From Berkiella_A sp964633725 (lineage in GTDB: Bacteria > Pseudomonadota > Gammaproteobacteria > Berkiellales > Berkiellaceae): 64,000 nucleotides of DNA. Positions 9,056 through 17,718 of the stretch are shown here, in pieces. A model generated the notes under the pieces. The model made no database searches. It had not been told where the DNA came from and saw only the letters and a list, made by a program, of their open reading frames with translations. How positions within the stretch are numbered: the first letter of the stretch is position 1; each line of letters starts with the position of its first letter. A program made the translations under genes and the position numbers. The DNA lies in the NCBI GenBank assembly GCA_964633725.1, contig CAZWHY010000012.1, positions 13,384 through 77,383 of the forward strand. Direction: 5' to 3'.

Positions 9056-11695
9056 TTAACCTATCCCTGTAGGTTTTTTTGTTGTCTTGACAGAGGGGGG
9101 CTCTATCGTCTTAGTCTGATTAAGCAAATTACGATTACCTTTTTCTCTTTTTAATAATCCTCTCTGCGGCGTAAGTGGGTTCTTCGGCAATTGTCCCATG
9201 CCCGCTTGTCTTTTTAAAGGACCGTGAGGATTAGAATGTTCTTGCTCTCTTTCTGCGCTTTCTTGTAACTTTGGCGGCGTCTGATTCAAAGCATCATCAT
9301 CCTCTTCTTCACTCTGTGAGCCTAATGCGCTTTCCACATTTGCATCACTTCTTGAGCTCTCTCCATCTGAGATTCTTGATGAACTGCCTGCTCCATATTC
9401 TGCACCAAAAGAGCTATCTCTAATACTAGTAGCAGAGTCCAAGAGTCTATGTAAATCTTGTCTGGACATGGTTTTTAGCATTATATCTTTAATTTGTTCA
9501 GCTTTAAATTCAAGTTCTTGCGCGCTCATTGGTTCCTGTTTCAACTCAGATACTGCATCATGATCAAGTCCGGCTTTACCTTTGTCCCTATTTATGGGGG
9601 GTACAATAAAAGGTGATAAATCACTTAGTCTATCGCCTTTTTTAAGAGTCCATGGCATGCCTCTAGTGCAAACTTTCTCGGGAGAAATTATTCGAATATC
9701 ACGCTGATATCCCTGCATGCTTCCACGTCTTCCACGCGATACAACGGTGGCAATTGGGTTAGTGGCACCTTGCCCCCTACTGATAATGTCTAAGTATTTT
9801 TCCTTGGAACTTAGTTTTTTGCTAGCACTTGCAATTTCCTCAGGCTGGATATCTCTTCCTTTTTTAAAGTGCAAAAAATTTGCGGCAGGATCATGGCCAA
9901 GCGTGGGATCTGTGTGTGGATTAAAAAGTGAACTTGCAGCTGGTTTGAGTGATTTAAGGGCTAGCAAGATATCATCAAAGACATTCTGCTTATCGAGTAT
10001 TTCATCTCCCATCTCATTGGTTGCTTTTATTTTTATAGTGGCTTGGAAGCGACCTTGGTTTTCGGCTTTTTGCGTTTCTATTGCTAGTAAAGCCTCTATA
10101 CAGTCAGCTATTATCTGATCACGCTGTAAATTTTGTGGAGATTCACTTGATGATGAACCGCCGTGTTCCTCAGACTTTCTTTTATTGTACTCTTGCACCA
10201 CCCTATCGGGGATTGACTGTCTATACTCTAAAGAAGTCTTTTTTAATACTTCCACGGATATTCTTTCATTTGTATTTGTTAACAGGTGGCGACCAATCAA
10301 ATGGTCACCAGTAAGTGATACAACATCGCCCTCAACCTTTACTTCGGAAATATTAACTGATAAAAGTTTATCATGGTCAAAATTATCTTGCTCATGGGTC
10401 GTTAGTATGGCAAAACAATCTCCTATTTCCGCGAGCGATTCATCTAACATGCTAACATTCAAACCCACTACGGATACTTTGCTGACAGACCCAATCCCAG
10501 AAAACTTTTGTCCCATTTTTTCACGGTTCATTAGGAAATTTTCATTTGTGGCCACAGCTGCACGTCTATAGTCATCATCAGAAACATTACTATCAGAAAA
10601 CATATTAGCTTGTTTTAATAAATTTTCTATCTCTTCTTCAGATATATTATCGTTGTGATTATAATCATAATATGCTTGCAAGAATTCACTAAAAAAACGA
10701 TTAGCCAAAGAACCACCTAAGCTATGACCTACTGTTGTCATGCTTATTTCCGCATCTTTGTATTTTTCTTGTTGTTTTAATCCAACAATAAGATTATTAA
10801 CACTTTCTAAAAGCTGGAGGCAATTTGAATCCATGACACGTTTACCTGCGCCTCCTGCCTCAAGATCCATAATGAATGAGTCAGGACATTGTGAACCTCT
10901 GAATGCAATTTTAATATCTATCATTTTATTCTTCGGTGCTTCCCACGGCGTGAATGCGTAACAAACAAGTCCCATATCATTTGCAAGTTCATGTACTTGA
11001 TATAACCTTTTTTTGCCTTCATCGTCAAATAGGGGAATTAAGCTTCCATTAGCTAGATTTTTGTATATAATTTCTTTTGCAATGAAAGCGTTAGATGCTA
11101 GTTTAATGGCATCTTCCCTATTATCAATTGCGTTTGAATATGCGCTGTCAGTAGTAGCATCCCCCATATATTTATTTTGGACTACAGTAACTTTATCTAA
11201 TATTTTTGCATGATTTACAAAATTTTCATTTATCACCAAAGGTCTACCATTATCTGATATGTCTAAAGTTTTACTATTTATCTGTTCAACTAAAGTATGC
11301 GCCATTCCACCAACTTGTTCGTAAAAATTCAAGCAAGATTTCCCATTTTTTCCTCTTACTCTGCCTTTTTTTATTTTATTATCTTCCATCAAGTATAGGC
11401 TTTGCTCCAGAACAGGTATATCTTCATGCGTTAATTTTGCTAGGTATGCCATTAATAAAGCTCTAGCATCATAAAGCTCAAGCTGATGTTCCTCACCACT
11501 CTCAAAGTATTCTCTCAGTAATACTTGTTTATCATCACTAGTTAGTAATTTCATACCCTCTAAAAAAATCTGATAATCCTCTGGAGAGATTGGCTCATTA
11601 TCATCTGTATTAATTACTCTTGCTAATATTTTATTAAAACCTTCTAAGGCTTCTTGTTTTTGTCCTACTTCGAGATCAACATCTGAACTTGACAT
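9056..11695 (-). CDS. Putative effector with class-3 lipase domain, 879 aa
   Basis: The start is set at ATG 11695 (MSSSDVDLEVG), preceded by AGGTG at 9-nt spacing. An alpha/beta-hydrolase core lies at about residues 240-420: IKIAFRGSQCPDSF supplies the oxyanion region, and TTVGHSLGGSLANRFFSEF contains the GxSxG nucleophile (Ser about 325), as in fungal-type class-3 lipases. The acid and His residues of the triad cannot be assigned safely. The C-terminal half is low-complexity, charged and Ser/Glu-rich (SQSEEEDDDALNQ). The last 40 residues resemble those of the 550-aa protein upstream. There is no signal peptide, so type IV delivery is plausible. Role: probable host-directed phospholipase or lipase (inference). 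Confidence 0.7.
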   Translation of the reverse strand: MSSSDVDLEVGQKQEALEGFNKILARVINTDDNEPISPEDYQIFLEGMKLLTSDDKQVLLREYFESGEEHQLELYDARALLMAYLAKLTHEDIPVLEQSLYLMEDNKIKKGRVRGKNGKSCLNFYEQVGGMAHTLVEQINSKTLDISDNGRPLVINENFVNHAKILDKVTVVQNKYMGDATTDSAYSNAIDNREDAIKLASNAFIAKEIIYKNLANGSLIPLFDDEGKKRLYQVHELANDMGLVCYAFTPWEAPKNKMIDIKIAFRGSQCPDSFIMDLEAGGAGKRVMDSNCLQLLESVNNLIVGLKQQEKYKDAEISMTTVGHSLGGSLANRFFSEFLQAYYDYNHNDNISEEEIENLLKQANMFSDSNVSDDDYRRAAVATNENFLMNREKMGQKFSGIGSVSKVSVVGLNVSMLDESLAEIGDCFAILTTHEQDNFDHDKLLSVNISEVKVEGDVVSLTGDHLIGRHLLTNTNERISVEVLKKTSLEYRQSIPDRVVQEYNKRKSEEHGGSSSSESPQNLQRDQIIADCIEALLAIETQKAENQGRFQATIKIKATNEMGDEILDKQNVFDDILLALKSLKPAASSLFNPHTDPTLGHDPAANFLHFKKGRDIQPEEIASASKKLSSKEKYLDIISRGQGATNPIATVVSRGRRGSMQGYQRDIRIISPEKVCTRGMPWTLKKGDRLSDLSPFIVPPINRDKGKAGLDHDAVSELKQEPMSAQELEFKAEQIKDIMLKTMSRQDLHRLLDSATSIRDSSFGAEYGAGSSSRISDGESSRSDANVESALGSQSEEEDDDALNQTPPKLQESAEREQEHSNPHGPLKRQAGMGQLPKNPLTPQRGLLKREKGNRNLLNQTKTIEPPSVKTTKKPTGIG

Positions 11696-11780
11696 ACGAG
11701 CATACACCTAAAATTAAACCTTCATATTGGTAGTGTACTAACTTATGTGTGGATTTTCAACTTTTCTTCTGTTTATATAA

Positions 11781-11818
11781 TTTTAGCCAAACCACGGTAG
11801 AACATCTCAGTAGTATTA
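11781..11818. repeat. Copy of a dinB 3' fragment
   Basis: TTTTAGCCAAACCACGGTAG and the following 18 bases match dinB bases 8861-8898 at 36 of 38 positions. Immediately after, 11811-11860 resembles 9038-9090, the region from behind dinB into the 3' end of the lipase gene. The junction falls at a TAGTATT shared by both source sites. Confidence 0.85.
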
Positions 11819-11827
11819 GCATTATTC

Positions 11828-13480
11828 TTAATCTTTTCTTTTAGGTCTTTTGGTTGTCACTTTAGTCTTAGGCTGACCAAGCAATTCCCCACGATTTTTT
11901 TGCACTAAATTCCGTGTTGCTTCTGTTCTTTTTAATAGAGCTCTACGAGGCGCTATTGCCGGTACTCTTGGAACAGGAGGGGGCGCTTTTAATGGAACAG
12001 GAGGGATTGTTCTTGAACTTGAGGCTTCTTGCGTCTGGTTAAAATCTCTTGGCTTAACATTTTCTTTATTTGGTTCCCTTCTTTTCCAAGGCACTCGCTC
12101 AATTTTTCCCTCAACGGAGTGGCCTGCTTGCGCTGCACTTTGAACCTCTCTATTTTGCTTTTGCTCTTTAGCCGCACTTGATGGGGCAACTCGACTCCAA
12201 CCATGATCCCTTGCAGGTAGTGGCGGTAAATCTGCACGATTGTCCCTTGGAGGTAGTGGCGGTAAATCTGCACCATTGTCCCTTGGTGGTAGTGGTGGTA
12301 GTGGTGCTAGTGGTGGTAACCCTGGTAGCATCTCTGCACCTTCACCTTTAGCGGGGGCTTGCTCTCCTTCCAGAAAATTTCTCAATGCCTGATTACTCTG
12401 AACGGTATGTCGTTTCATCATTTCCGTCTGATCTTGAAAAACATCCCAAGCCGCTTGATGCTCAGGAAAAATAGGGGCTGAATTATCTTTATTCGAAATA
12501 GATTCAAATACCGCTTTCATCAATATCGGATGTCGCCCGACTCGTTGAAACGGCATTCCCATATAGGCATACAAACCTCTTTGATCCATACTTTCAAATG
12601 TACTGTTTAATTTGGCAATGGCAGGCGATTGATCTTGAGAAAACCTTTGGATTTCTTCTTGGTCAATTTGTGTTTTCAAAATAGAGGCGTCTGTCAATAA
12701 GGCATAGTATTTTTGAACCGCGCGCTTAGCTTGCGGCGTCATCAATACGCTGGGATCATCCATTGCTTGTTTAAATAATGGCGATACAATTTTAGACTGG
12801 TCAAGAAGATTACCACTGATTCCAATGAACTCAGCCATTTTTGGATACTCATTCTCTTTCAACGTCCTCACAAAACTATGCTGGGCAGACATAACAGTCA
12901 ATTTTGTCATATCTTGTTTAAACGTTTCCTCTGAATCTGCAAGCTCTTGTTTGGTCTTAACATAATTTCGCATCACTCTTTCTTTGTTGACCACTTCCAT
13001 TTCGCGCTCTATAATAGGTTGAACTTCCAGCTCATTTCCCAAGCCCACTAGCAAACTATCGGTATTGTCGATTAAACCTGATATTTCCGCTATTTTGCCA
13101 CCACTTTTTCTTCTCATTTTTTCGTACGCAGGGTTTGTTTTTAAGGCTGTCATTTTGCCAAAAGAACTACGCTTTTTGTCTTTAAATTCTGCTGACAATC
13201 TTATGATTTCGGTCAGTTGTTCTGACTTAATCACACCATTTGCTTTTGCCATATTTACAATCGCATCTAATTTTAATTTTAATTCATTTGCCAATTCACA
13301 TAACTCAGAGACCTCCCCTAAGTAACTTGCGCCTTCTACCTCCAAGCCTGGACTCGGTGCGGCCTGAGCATCTAATTTTGCAATTAAATTTGCCTTCCCA
13401 ATGAGTTTGTCTAGTTTTTGAAGCTCTTTTTGTTTTTGCTTTAATGCTAAAAAAATATCTGGTGATGAAATGGATGGCAT
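11828..13480 (-). CDS. Coiled-coil, proline-rich candidate effector, 550 aa
   Basis: No enzymatic family is recognised. Residues 1-380 are highly helical with coiled-coil-like heptads (LALKQKQKELQKLDKLI, then a long Glu/Lys-rich region). Residues about 385-430 carry tandem PPLPPRDNGAD units, each containing a PxxPxR class-II SH3 ligand. A basic Pro-rich tail follows, ending KTKVTTKRPKRKD. That tail (PRRALLKRTEATRNL) aligns with the tail of the lipase-domain protein (PQRGLLKREKGNRNL). There is no signal peptide or membrane helix. Together with the context this suggests a Dot/Icm substrate that binds host SH3 proteins; both points are inference. Confidence 0.65.
   Translation of the reverse strand: MPSISSPDIFLALKQKQKELQKLDKLIGKANLIAKLDAQAAPSPGLEVEGASYLGEVSELCELANELKLKLDAIVNMAKANGVIKSEQLTEIIRLSAEFKDKKRSSFGKMTALKTNPAYEKMRRKSGGKIAEISGLIDNTDSLLVGLGNELEVQPIIEREMEVVNKERVMRNYVKTKQELADSEETFKQDMTKLTVMSAQHSFVRTLKENEYPKMAEFIGISGNLLDQSKIVSPLFKQAMDDPSVLMTPQAKRAVQKYYALLTDASILKTQIDQEEIQRFSQDQSPAIAKLNSTFESMDQRGLYAYMGMPFQRVGRHPILMKAVFESISNKDNSAPIFPEHQAAWDVFQDQTEMMKRHTVQSNQALRNFLEGEQAPAKGEGAEMLPGLPPLAPLPPLPPRDNGADLPPLPPRDNRADLPPLPARDHGWSRVAPSSAAKEQKQNREVQSAAQAGHSVEGKIERVPWKRREPNKENVKPRDFNQTQEASSSRTIPPVPLKAPPPVPRVPAIAPRRALLKRTEATRNLVQKNRGELLGQPKTKVTTKRPKRKD
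12202..12310. repeat. Tandem repeat encoding SH3-ligand units
   Basis: A 39-bp unit containing GGTAGTGGCGGTAAATCTGC is present in three imperfect copies. On the minus strand it encodes ADLPPLPPRDNR-type 13-residue units, so proline motifs are gained or lost in frame. Confidence 0.8.
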
Positions 13481-13622
13481 TATAAACCTCTAAGTCAATA
13501 AAATTACTGTATAAAACAGTTAGCGATAAAGGTTAGACTGTATACACTGGAAAAAGTTTCATCTAATATGTGACAATACACGTAATGAATTAAAGTAAGA
13601 GCCAGATTGGAGCAGTTAAAAG

Positions 13623-14219
13623 ATGATAATGTCTGAATTAATGCCGACCCAAGTCAAATATAATATTTTAGATCAGGCGATTATTATTTCTGTATCCTCG
13701 AATAATTTTCGAGGTGTTTACGCCGCGATTCATCATGGATTTTATTCAGATAATCATGAGCATTGGTGTTACCAAGCTATATTACAATCTGCCGCTTTGG
13801 GTCATATGAAAATTTTAGAATATTTATTAGCACATAATTTTATTAAAACATATGCTAGTTCTCACAATAATGAAGCTCTAAGTTTAGCGATTAAAAATAA
13901 GCAATATAACACCGCATATTTGCTAATGGGGATTGATGCTGTAAAAGATCTTGAAACAACATACCAACATGTTCAAAAAAATTACTCGTCTAACTGGGAG
14001 GCTTTTCAGAGTGCCTGTCTTAATCACAATGGGGTATTTGATATCCAAGAAGAAGAAGAACAAAGAGAGCATGAAGATTGGGTCATTTTCAATGTCCCCT
14101 CCTCCCCCATTACAACAGCTTATGATACACAACAAACACAAACCGCACATGTGCCAACAGAAGAGCAAGCAGAATCCATTCCGAAAAATAAAGCTTCTGG
14201 TTGGTGCTCCATCAGCTAG
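13623..14219 (+). CDS. Small ankyrin-repeat protein, 198 aa
   Basis: Candidate interaction protein. Residues about 20-105 form two to three degenerate ankyrin repeats (VYAAIHHGFYSD, AILQSAALGHMKILEYLLAHNF, ALSLAIKNKQYNTAYLLMG). The C-terminal third is acidic then Thr/Gln-rich (EEEEQREHEDW) and ends NKASGWCSIS; the penultimate CSIS resembles a CaaX-like prenylation box, except that the fourth-from-last Cys is followed by S-I-S. There is no signal peptide. It stands between the divergent coiled-coil gene and the oxygenase gene. Effector status is inferred from repeat type and neighbourhood. Confidence 0.6.
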   Translation: MIMSELMPTQVKYNILDQAIIISVSSNNFRGVYAAIHHGFYSDNHEHWCYQAILQSAALGHMKILEYLLAHNFIKTYASSHNNEALSLAIKNKQYNTAYLLMGIDAVKDLETTYQHVQKNYSSNWEAFQSACLNHNGVFDIQEEEEQREHEDWVIFNVPSSPITTAYDTQQTQTAHVPTEEQAESIPKNKASGWCSIS

Positions 14220-14309
14220 GCTCATGAACTAGAATACTCACCACTTGCATCTATAATCACATTTTATTAGTATCTAACCAAATCTTAAATATCGACCTGG
14301 AATTCATAA

Positions 14310-15140
14310 ATGCTCAACAGCAAGTCAACGGACTTTTTTGATCCTCAGAATCTATACCACGCTATACTAAACCAAGGCTTTGCCAGCGTGCCTTTTGATA
14401 TATCCAGTACAATGATACAAGAAGCCATGCAGTCCTTCATGCGGTTTTTAGCAGAACCTGAGAACATCAAAACAACTATAGATTTCTCTATCGCCCCGTT
14501 GCATCGTAGAGGCGATGTCGGCTACAAACAGCGCAAGGCAAACGATCATATTTATAACGATAGCAAAGAGTTCTTCCACTTTCACCCAGCTCTCATGCCT
14601 CGCTATTTAGACTATATCGACAGCCATCCTGTAGTCAAAGATTTCATTCAAAAAGCTTATCCTATCTGGCAACTGGCTTATCAAACCGTTCAGAAAATCT
14701 TATTAAACCTTGAGGCACAATTTCCAGGGATTGTCAGTCATGTTTTTGATGCAAAAGAGGTGCACGTTGTACTTAGATTTTTGAAATATGAATGGTCACA
14801 ATCTGGAAAATATCTGGCCAAGCCGCATTATGATGCCGGCTCGTTTACGCTAGCCATTGCTGAAAGTTGCCCCGGCCTTAGAATTGGAACAAAGCCAGAA
14901 AATTTAGCCCCTGTTCAACACAAAGATGAAACCGCTTTGTTTTTTCTATCTAGTAATTTTAATAAGATTATGCAAACCGATGAACTCAAGCCCGCTTGGC
15001 ATGACGTGATTCAATTAGATGAAACGGCTATCGGTAAGCCCTTTGCAAGATGGGCGCTGGTGGCTTTTATAGAAGGCCACAGTGTTGAAGCATTACCACG
15101 CACTGAAACGCACAAATGGTTTAAACCATCAGGCGTATAA
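14310..15140 (+). CDS. 2-oxoglutarate/Fe(II) oxygenase-like protein
   Basis: Predicted non-haem iron dioxygenase of the isopenicillin-N-synthase-like fold, 276 aa. The C-terminal half shows KPHYDAGSFTLAIAES, with the HxD iron ligands near residues 172-174, followed about 55-60 residues later by PAWHDVIQL (distal His) and a nearby FARWALVAF whose Arg could bind the 2-oxoglutarate carboxylate. The N-terminal half is helical, as in this superfamily. No biosynthetic cluster is adjacent, so the substrate is unknown. The start ATG 14310 has only a weak ribosome site. Confidence 0.65.
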   Translation: MLNSKSTDFFDPQNLYHAILNQGFASVPFDISSTMIQEAMQSFMRFLAEPENIKTTIDFSIAPLHRRGDVGYKQRKANDHIYNDSKEFFHFHPALMPRYLDYIDSHPVVKDFIQKAYPIWQLAYQTVQKILLNLEAQFPGIVSHVFDAKEVHVVLRFLKYEWSQSGKYLAKPHYDAGSFTLAIAESCPGLRIGTKPENLAPVQHKDETALFFLSSNFNKIMQTDELKPAWHDVIQLDETAIGKPFARWALVAFIEGHSVEALPRTETHKWFKPSGV

Positions 15141-15315
15141 TTTGCCACCACCTAAATATTTGTTTTTATGTTTTTATGGGTATATACCCCTTCTGTCCGA
15201 CAAAAACGTCATAACATCTAACTAACATAGACGTTTAGGTGTTATTTTGCTACAATAACCTCATACTAATAATTATATAACATACTGTTATTAAAGAATA
15301 AATTGGAGGCTAATT

Positions 15316-15669
15316 ATGAAATATAATCAAAAACACACGGATTTAAACTTAACACTATCAAATGTAATCTCTTTGTTAACAAAAGAGCAAAAAATTGCCT
15401 TAGAATGGAAATATGAGTTATCTGATTTATCAGCGCTTGCTAAAATGCTACCTTCTATGGCAGCTAGTGCCAGGTTAGGCTTAACCCCTAATACAATCGC
15501 ATTAGGTTTTTGCTGCTACGCTTTGTTTTTAGCTCAGGTAAACGCAAACAGACCAACTTTTAAACAAATGGTATCCGGACCTGCATTAACGAGTACGCTT
15601 GAATTAAAAGCTGAGCTACCAAAGCCACAGCCTTACCTTTACACACCCACGCTACAACCTGGGTATTAG
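15316..15669 (+). CDS. Hypothetical protein, 117 aa
   Basis: Unrecognised. A good GGAGG ribosome site lies 7 nt before the ATG. The N-terminal 40 residues are polar, the middle (ALAKMLPSMAASARLGLTPNTIALGFCCYALFLAQV) is amphipathic to hydrophobic and could be one membrane-associated helix, and the tail is Pro/Tyr-rich (PKPQPYLYTPTLQPGY). The stop codon touches a solo MITE end. Confidence 0.6.
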   Translation: MKYNQKHTDLNLTLSNVISLLTKEQKIALEWKYELSDLSALAKMLPSMAASARLGLTPNTIALGFCCYALFLAQVNANRPTFKQMVSGPALTSTLELKAELPKPQPYLYTPTLQPGY

Positions 15670-15692
15670 GGAATGGGCATGTAATAACTTAC
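15669..15692. repeat. Solo terminal repeat of the MITE-like family
   Basis: GGGAATGGGCATGTAATAAC followed by TTACC matches the terminal inverted repeat of the element at 24849-25027 with one extra G. No partner end is seen within the next 300 bases. It begins at the last base of the upstream stop codon. Confidence 0.75.
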
Positions 15693-15694
15693 CG

Positions 15695-15724
15695 ATGAGC
15701 CAAACCAATATTTGCTTGGCTCAT
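15695..15724 (+). terminator. Possible terminator between the 117-aa gene and ispG
   Basis: ATGAGCCAA at 15695-15703 pairs with TTGGCTCAT at 15716-15724 (9 bp). The sequence after it is only moderately T-rich. It lies between convergent genes and may act for the 117-aa gene. Confidence 0.4.
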
Positions 15725-15738
15725 ATTGGTACTTTAAT

Positions 15739-16965
15739 TTAATTCTTGCCAAATTTCTTTTCAATATAATGAACCACAATTTCTTGAAATTCTACTGCAA
15801 TATTATTGCCTCTTAAGATTTTGAACTTCTTGCCATCCACAAACACAGGCGCAGCAGGCGCTTCACCCGTACCTGGTAAACTAATACCAATATCAGAGTG
15901 TTTGCTTTCACCTGGGCCATTTACAATGCAGCCCATTACCGCGATCTGTAGATTTTCGACACCAGGATAAGATTTTTTCCAAACTGGCATTTGTTCTCGA
16001 ATAAATAGCTGTATCGATTGTGCTAATTTTTGAAACACCTCGCTAGTCGTTCGCCCACAACCAGGACACGCGGTGACCATTGGGGAAAAAGCTCGCAAAT
16101 CAAGCGATTGCAATATCTCTTGGCAGAGCTGGACTTCTAGTCGCCTGTCCCCACCTGGCTCAGGTGTCAAAGAGGCGCGAATCGTATCACCTATGCCCTG
16201 TTGTAATAATATGGCAAATGCAGCAGAGGTTGCGGCGATGCCCTTGCTGCCCATTCCGGCTTCTGTCAGCCCTAAATGTAACGCATAATCACAGCGCCGT
16301 GCTAATTCAGTATAAAGCTTAATGAGATCTTGCACTCGACTGACCTTGCAAGCTAGAATAATTTTATTCGGCTTCATGCCTAATTCTACCGCTTTTTCTG
16401 CACTGGTAAGCGCTGATATAATTAATGCTTCTCGGGTAATTTCTTCTGTGGATTTTGGTTGTGCTAATTTAGCATTTTGATCCATCAGAGCCACCACCAA
16501 AGATTGATCTAAACTGCCCCAGTTGACGCCAATACGAACCGGCTTATCATATTTTATCGCGATTTCAATCATTGTCGCAAAGTTCACATCGTGCTTATTA
16601 CCAAACCCAACATTGCCTGGGTTGATTCTATATTTTGCTAGCGCTTTAGCACATTCGGGATATTCGGAGAGTAACGTATGACCAATATAATGAAAATCCC
16701 CAATTAAAATAGGATTCTCCCAGCCCATGGTAATCAGTTTTTCTTTAATAAGTGGAACCGCTTGAGCGGCTTCTTTATTATTGACTGTAATGCGCACTAA
16801 CTCAGAACCGGCTTGCCATAACTCAAAACATTGCTGTGCTGTCGCAGCAACATCCGCGGTATCTGTATTCGTCATGGATTGTACAACGATAGGTGCACCA
16901 CCTCCTATTTGTATACCACCAACATCAACGCCTATTGTTGCATGGCGCTTAATTTCCCTATTCAT
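15739..16965 (-). CDS. ispG: 4-hydroxy-3-methylbut-2-en-1-yl diphosphate synthase (IspG/GcpE)
   Basis: Iron-sulfur enzyme of the MEP isoprenoid pathway that converts ME-cPP into HMBPP. The 408 aa carry the TIM-barrel N-terminus (IGVDVGGIQIGGGAPIVVQSMTNTDT), the PLIKEKL and NPGN segments, and the C-terminal [4Fe-4S] ligands in VTACPGCGRTT and AVMGCIVNGPGES. The length is slightly above E. coli IspG (372 aa), as in other gammaproteobacteria with a longer insert. It appears monocistronic here, convergent with the 117-aa gene. Its presence shows a functional non-mevalonate route. Confidence 0.96.
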   Translation of the reverse strand: MNREIKRHATIGVDVGGIQIGGGAPIVVQSMTNTDTADVAATAQQCFELWQAGSELVRITVNNKEAAQAVPLIKEKLITMGWENPILIGDFHYIGHTLLSEYPECAKALAKYRINPGNVGFGNKHDVNFATMIEIAIKYDKPVRIGVNWGSLDQSLVVALMDQNAKLAQPKSTEEITREALIISALTSAEKAVELGMKPNKIILACKVSRVQDLIKLYTELARRCDYALHLGLTEAGMGSKGIAATSAAFAILLQQGIGDTIRASLTPEPGGDRRLEVQLCQEILQSLDLRAFSPMVTACPGCGRTTSEVFQKLAQSIQLFIREQMPVWKKSYPGVENLQIAVMGCIVNGPGESKHSDIGISLPGTGEAPAAPVFVDGKKFKILRGNNIAVEFQEIVVHYIEKKFGKN

Positions 16966-17186
16966 ATTACTGCAAACCCTCGAGTTAGTTATTTGATTAA
17001 CGGTTTATATTCTATTGCTGCCATATTACCACTTATTTGGTATTAAATTTACTAAGAAAAATTTTTAAGTTGATTAGATTGTCATGGGTGTCTTGTTAAA
17101 TTTTTTATTAAATTTTGTTAAGTTGTGTGACCTGATTTTTAGAACATGCTATAAACATAGTAATCATTGGCTTGGAGGAAATTAAA

Positions 17187-17651
17187 TTGAAACCTAACAA
17201 ACTAACAAGTCGAATGAAGGCAAGAACCCGAAAAGAGAAAGAAGTTTGGGAAGCCTGTCAGTATCTTAGATCCAAAAAGAAGAATTTGACCTATTATGCC
17301 ATTGGTGAGCAATTGGTTCATTCTGGCTACAAACGCGGTAGCAATTCGGATATCAGACGCTATCTCACAACCTGGAAACAATATCATTCTCCTACCCCTT
17401 CATCACCAACATTGACCAAACAAACGCAGTCCATACCTCTGGCAATACAAGAACATGAACCATTACAAAAACAAACTGTAGAATTTTCTAACATAAGCCA
17501 ATCTCAAGAAATATTGACTCAGCAACTGCTCGATATCAGCCTACACTACGCCAAACAATTCGACAGACTATTAAAATCTAACGAATTTTTACGTACAGAA
17601 AATAAAATACTTCGGAAAAAATTAGAACAACGTGCAGAAAAAACAGATTAG
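17187..17651 (+). CDS. KfrA-type DNA-binding protein with C-terminal coiled coil
   Basis: Starts at TTG 17187 (MKPNKLTSRMKARTRKEKE), chosen because GGAGG lies 7-8 nt upstream; the frame's earlier TTG lies before that site. Residues 15-65 match the N-terminal DNA-binding domain of plasmid KfrA-like proteins (V..A...L......T..AI...L...G...GSN.DI...L..W). The C-terminus (about 110-150) is a short coiled coil (KQFDRLLKSNEFLRTENKILRKKLEQ). Probable dimeric transcription regulator. Legionellales plasmids and islands carry similar genes, so mobile ancestry is possible. Confidence 0.6.
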   Translation: MKPNKLTSRMKARTRKEKEVWEACQYLRSKKKNLTYYAIGEQLVHSGYKRGSNSDIRRYLTTWKQYHSPTPSSPTLTKQTQSIPLAIQEHEPLQKQTVEFSNISQSQEILTQQLLDISLHYAKQFDRLLKSNEFLRTENKILRKKLEQRAEKTD

Positions 17652-17718
17652 TTTACCTCTGCTCTGTAGTATTGCTTAATACAAACATACAAGGCAGAAG
17701 CATTTCTTATATTTAGAT

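Noticed and set aside
12202..12310. Repeat considered as a CRISPR
   Set aside because: It is in-frame coding repeat DNA with no unique spacers.
14204..14219. CaaX-type prenylation box at the end of the small ankyrin protein
   Set aside because: The end is CSIS; Ser at the second position and Ser last are tolerated poorly to moderately, so it is not claimed as a feature.
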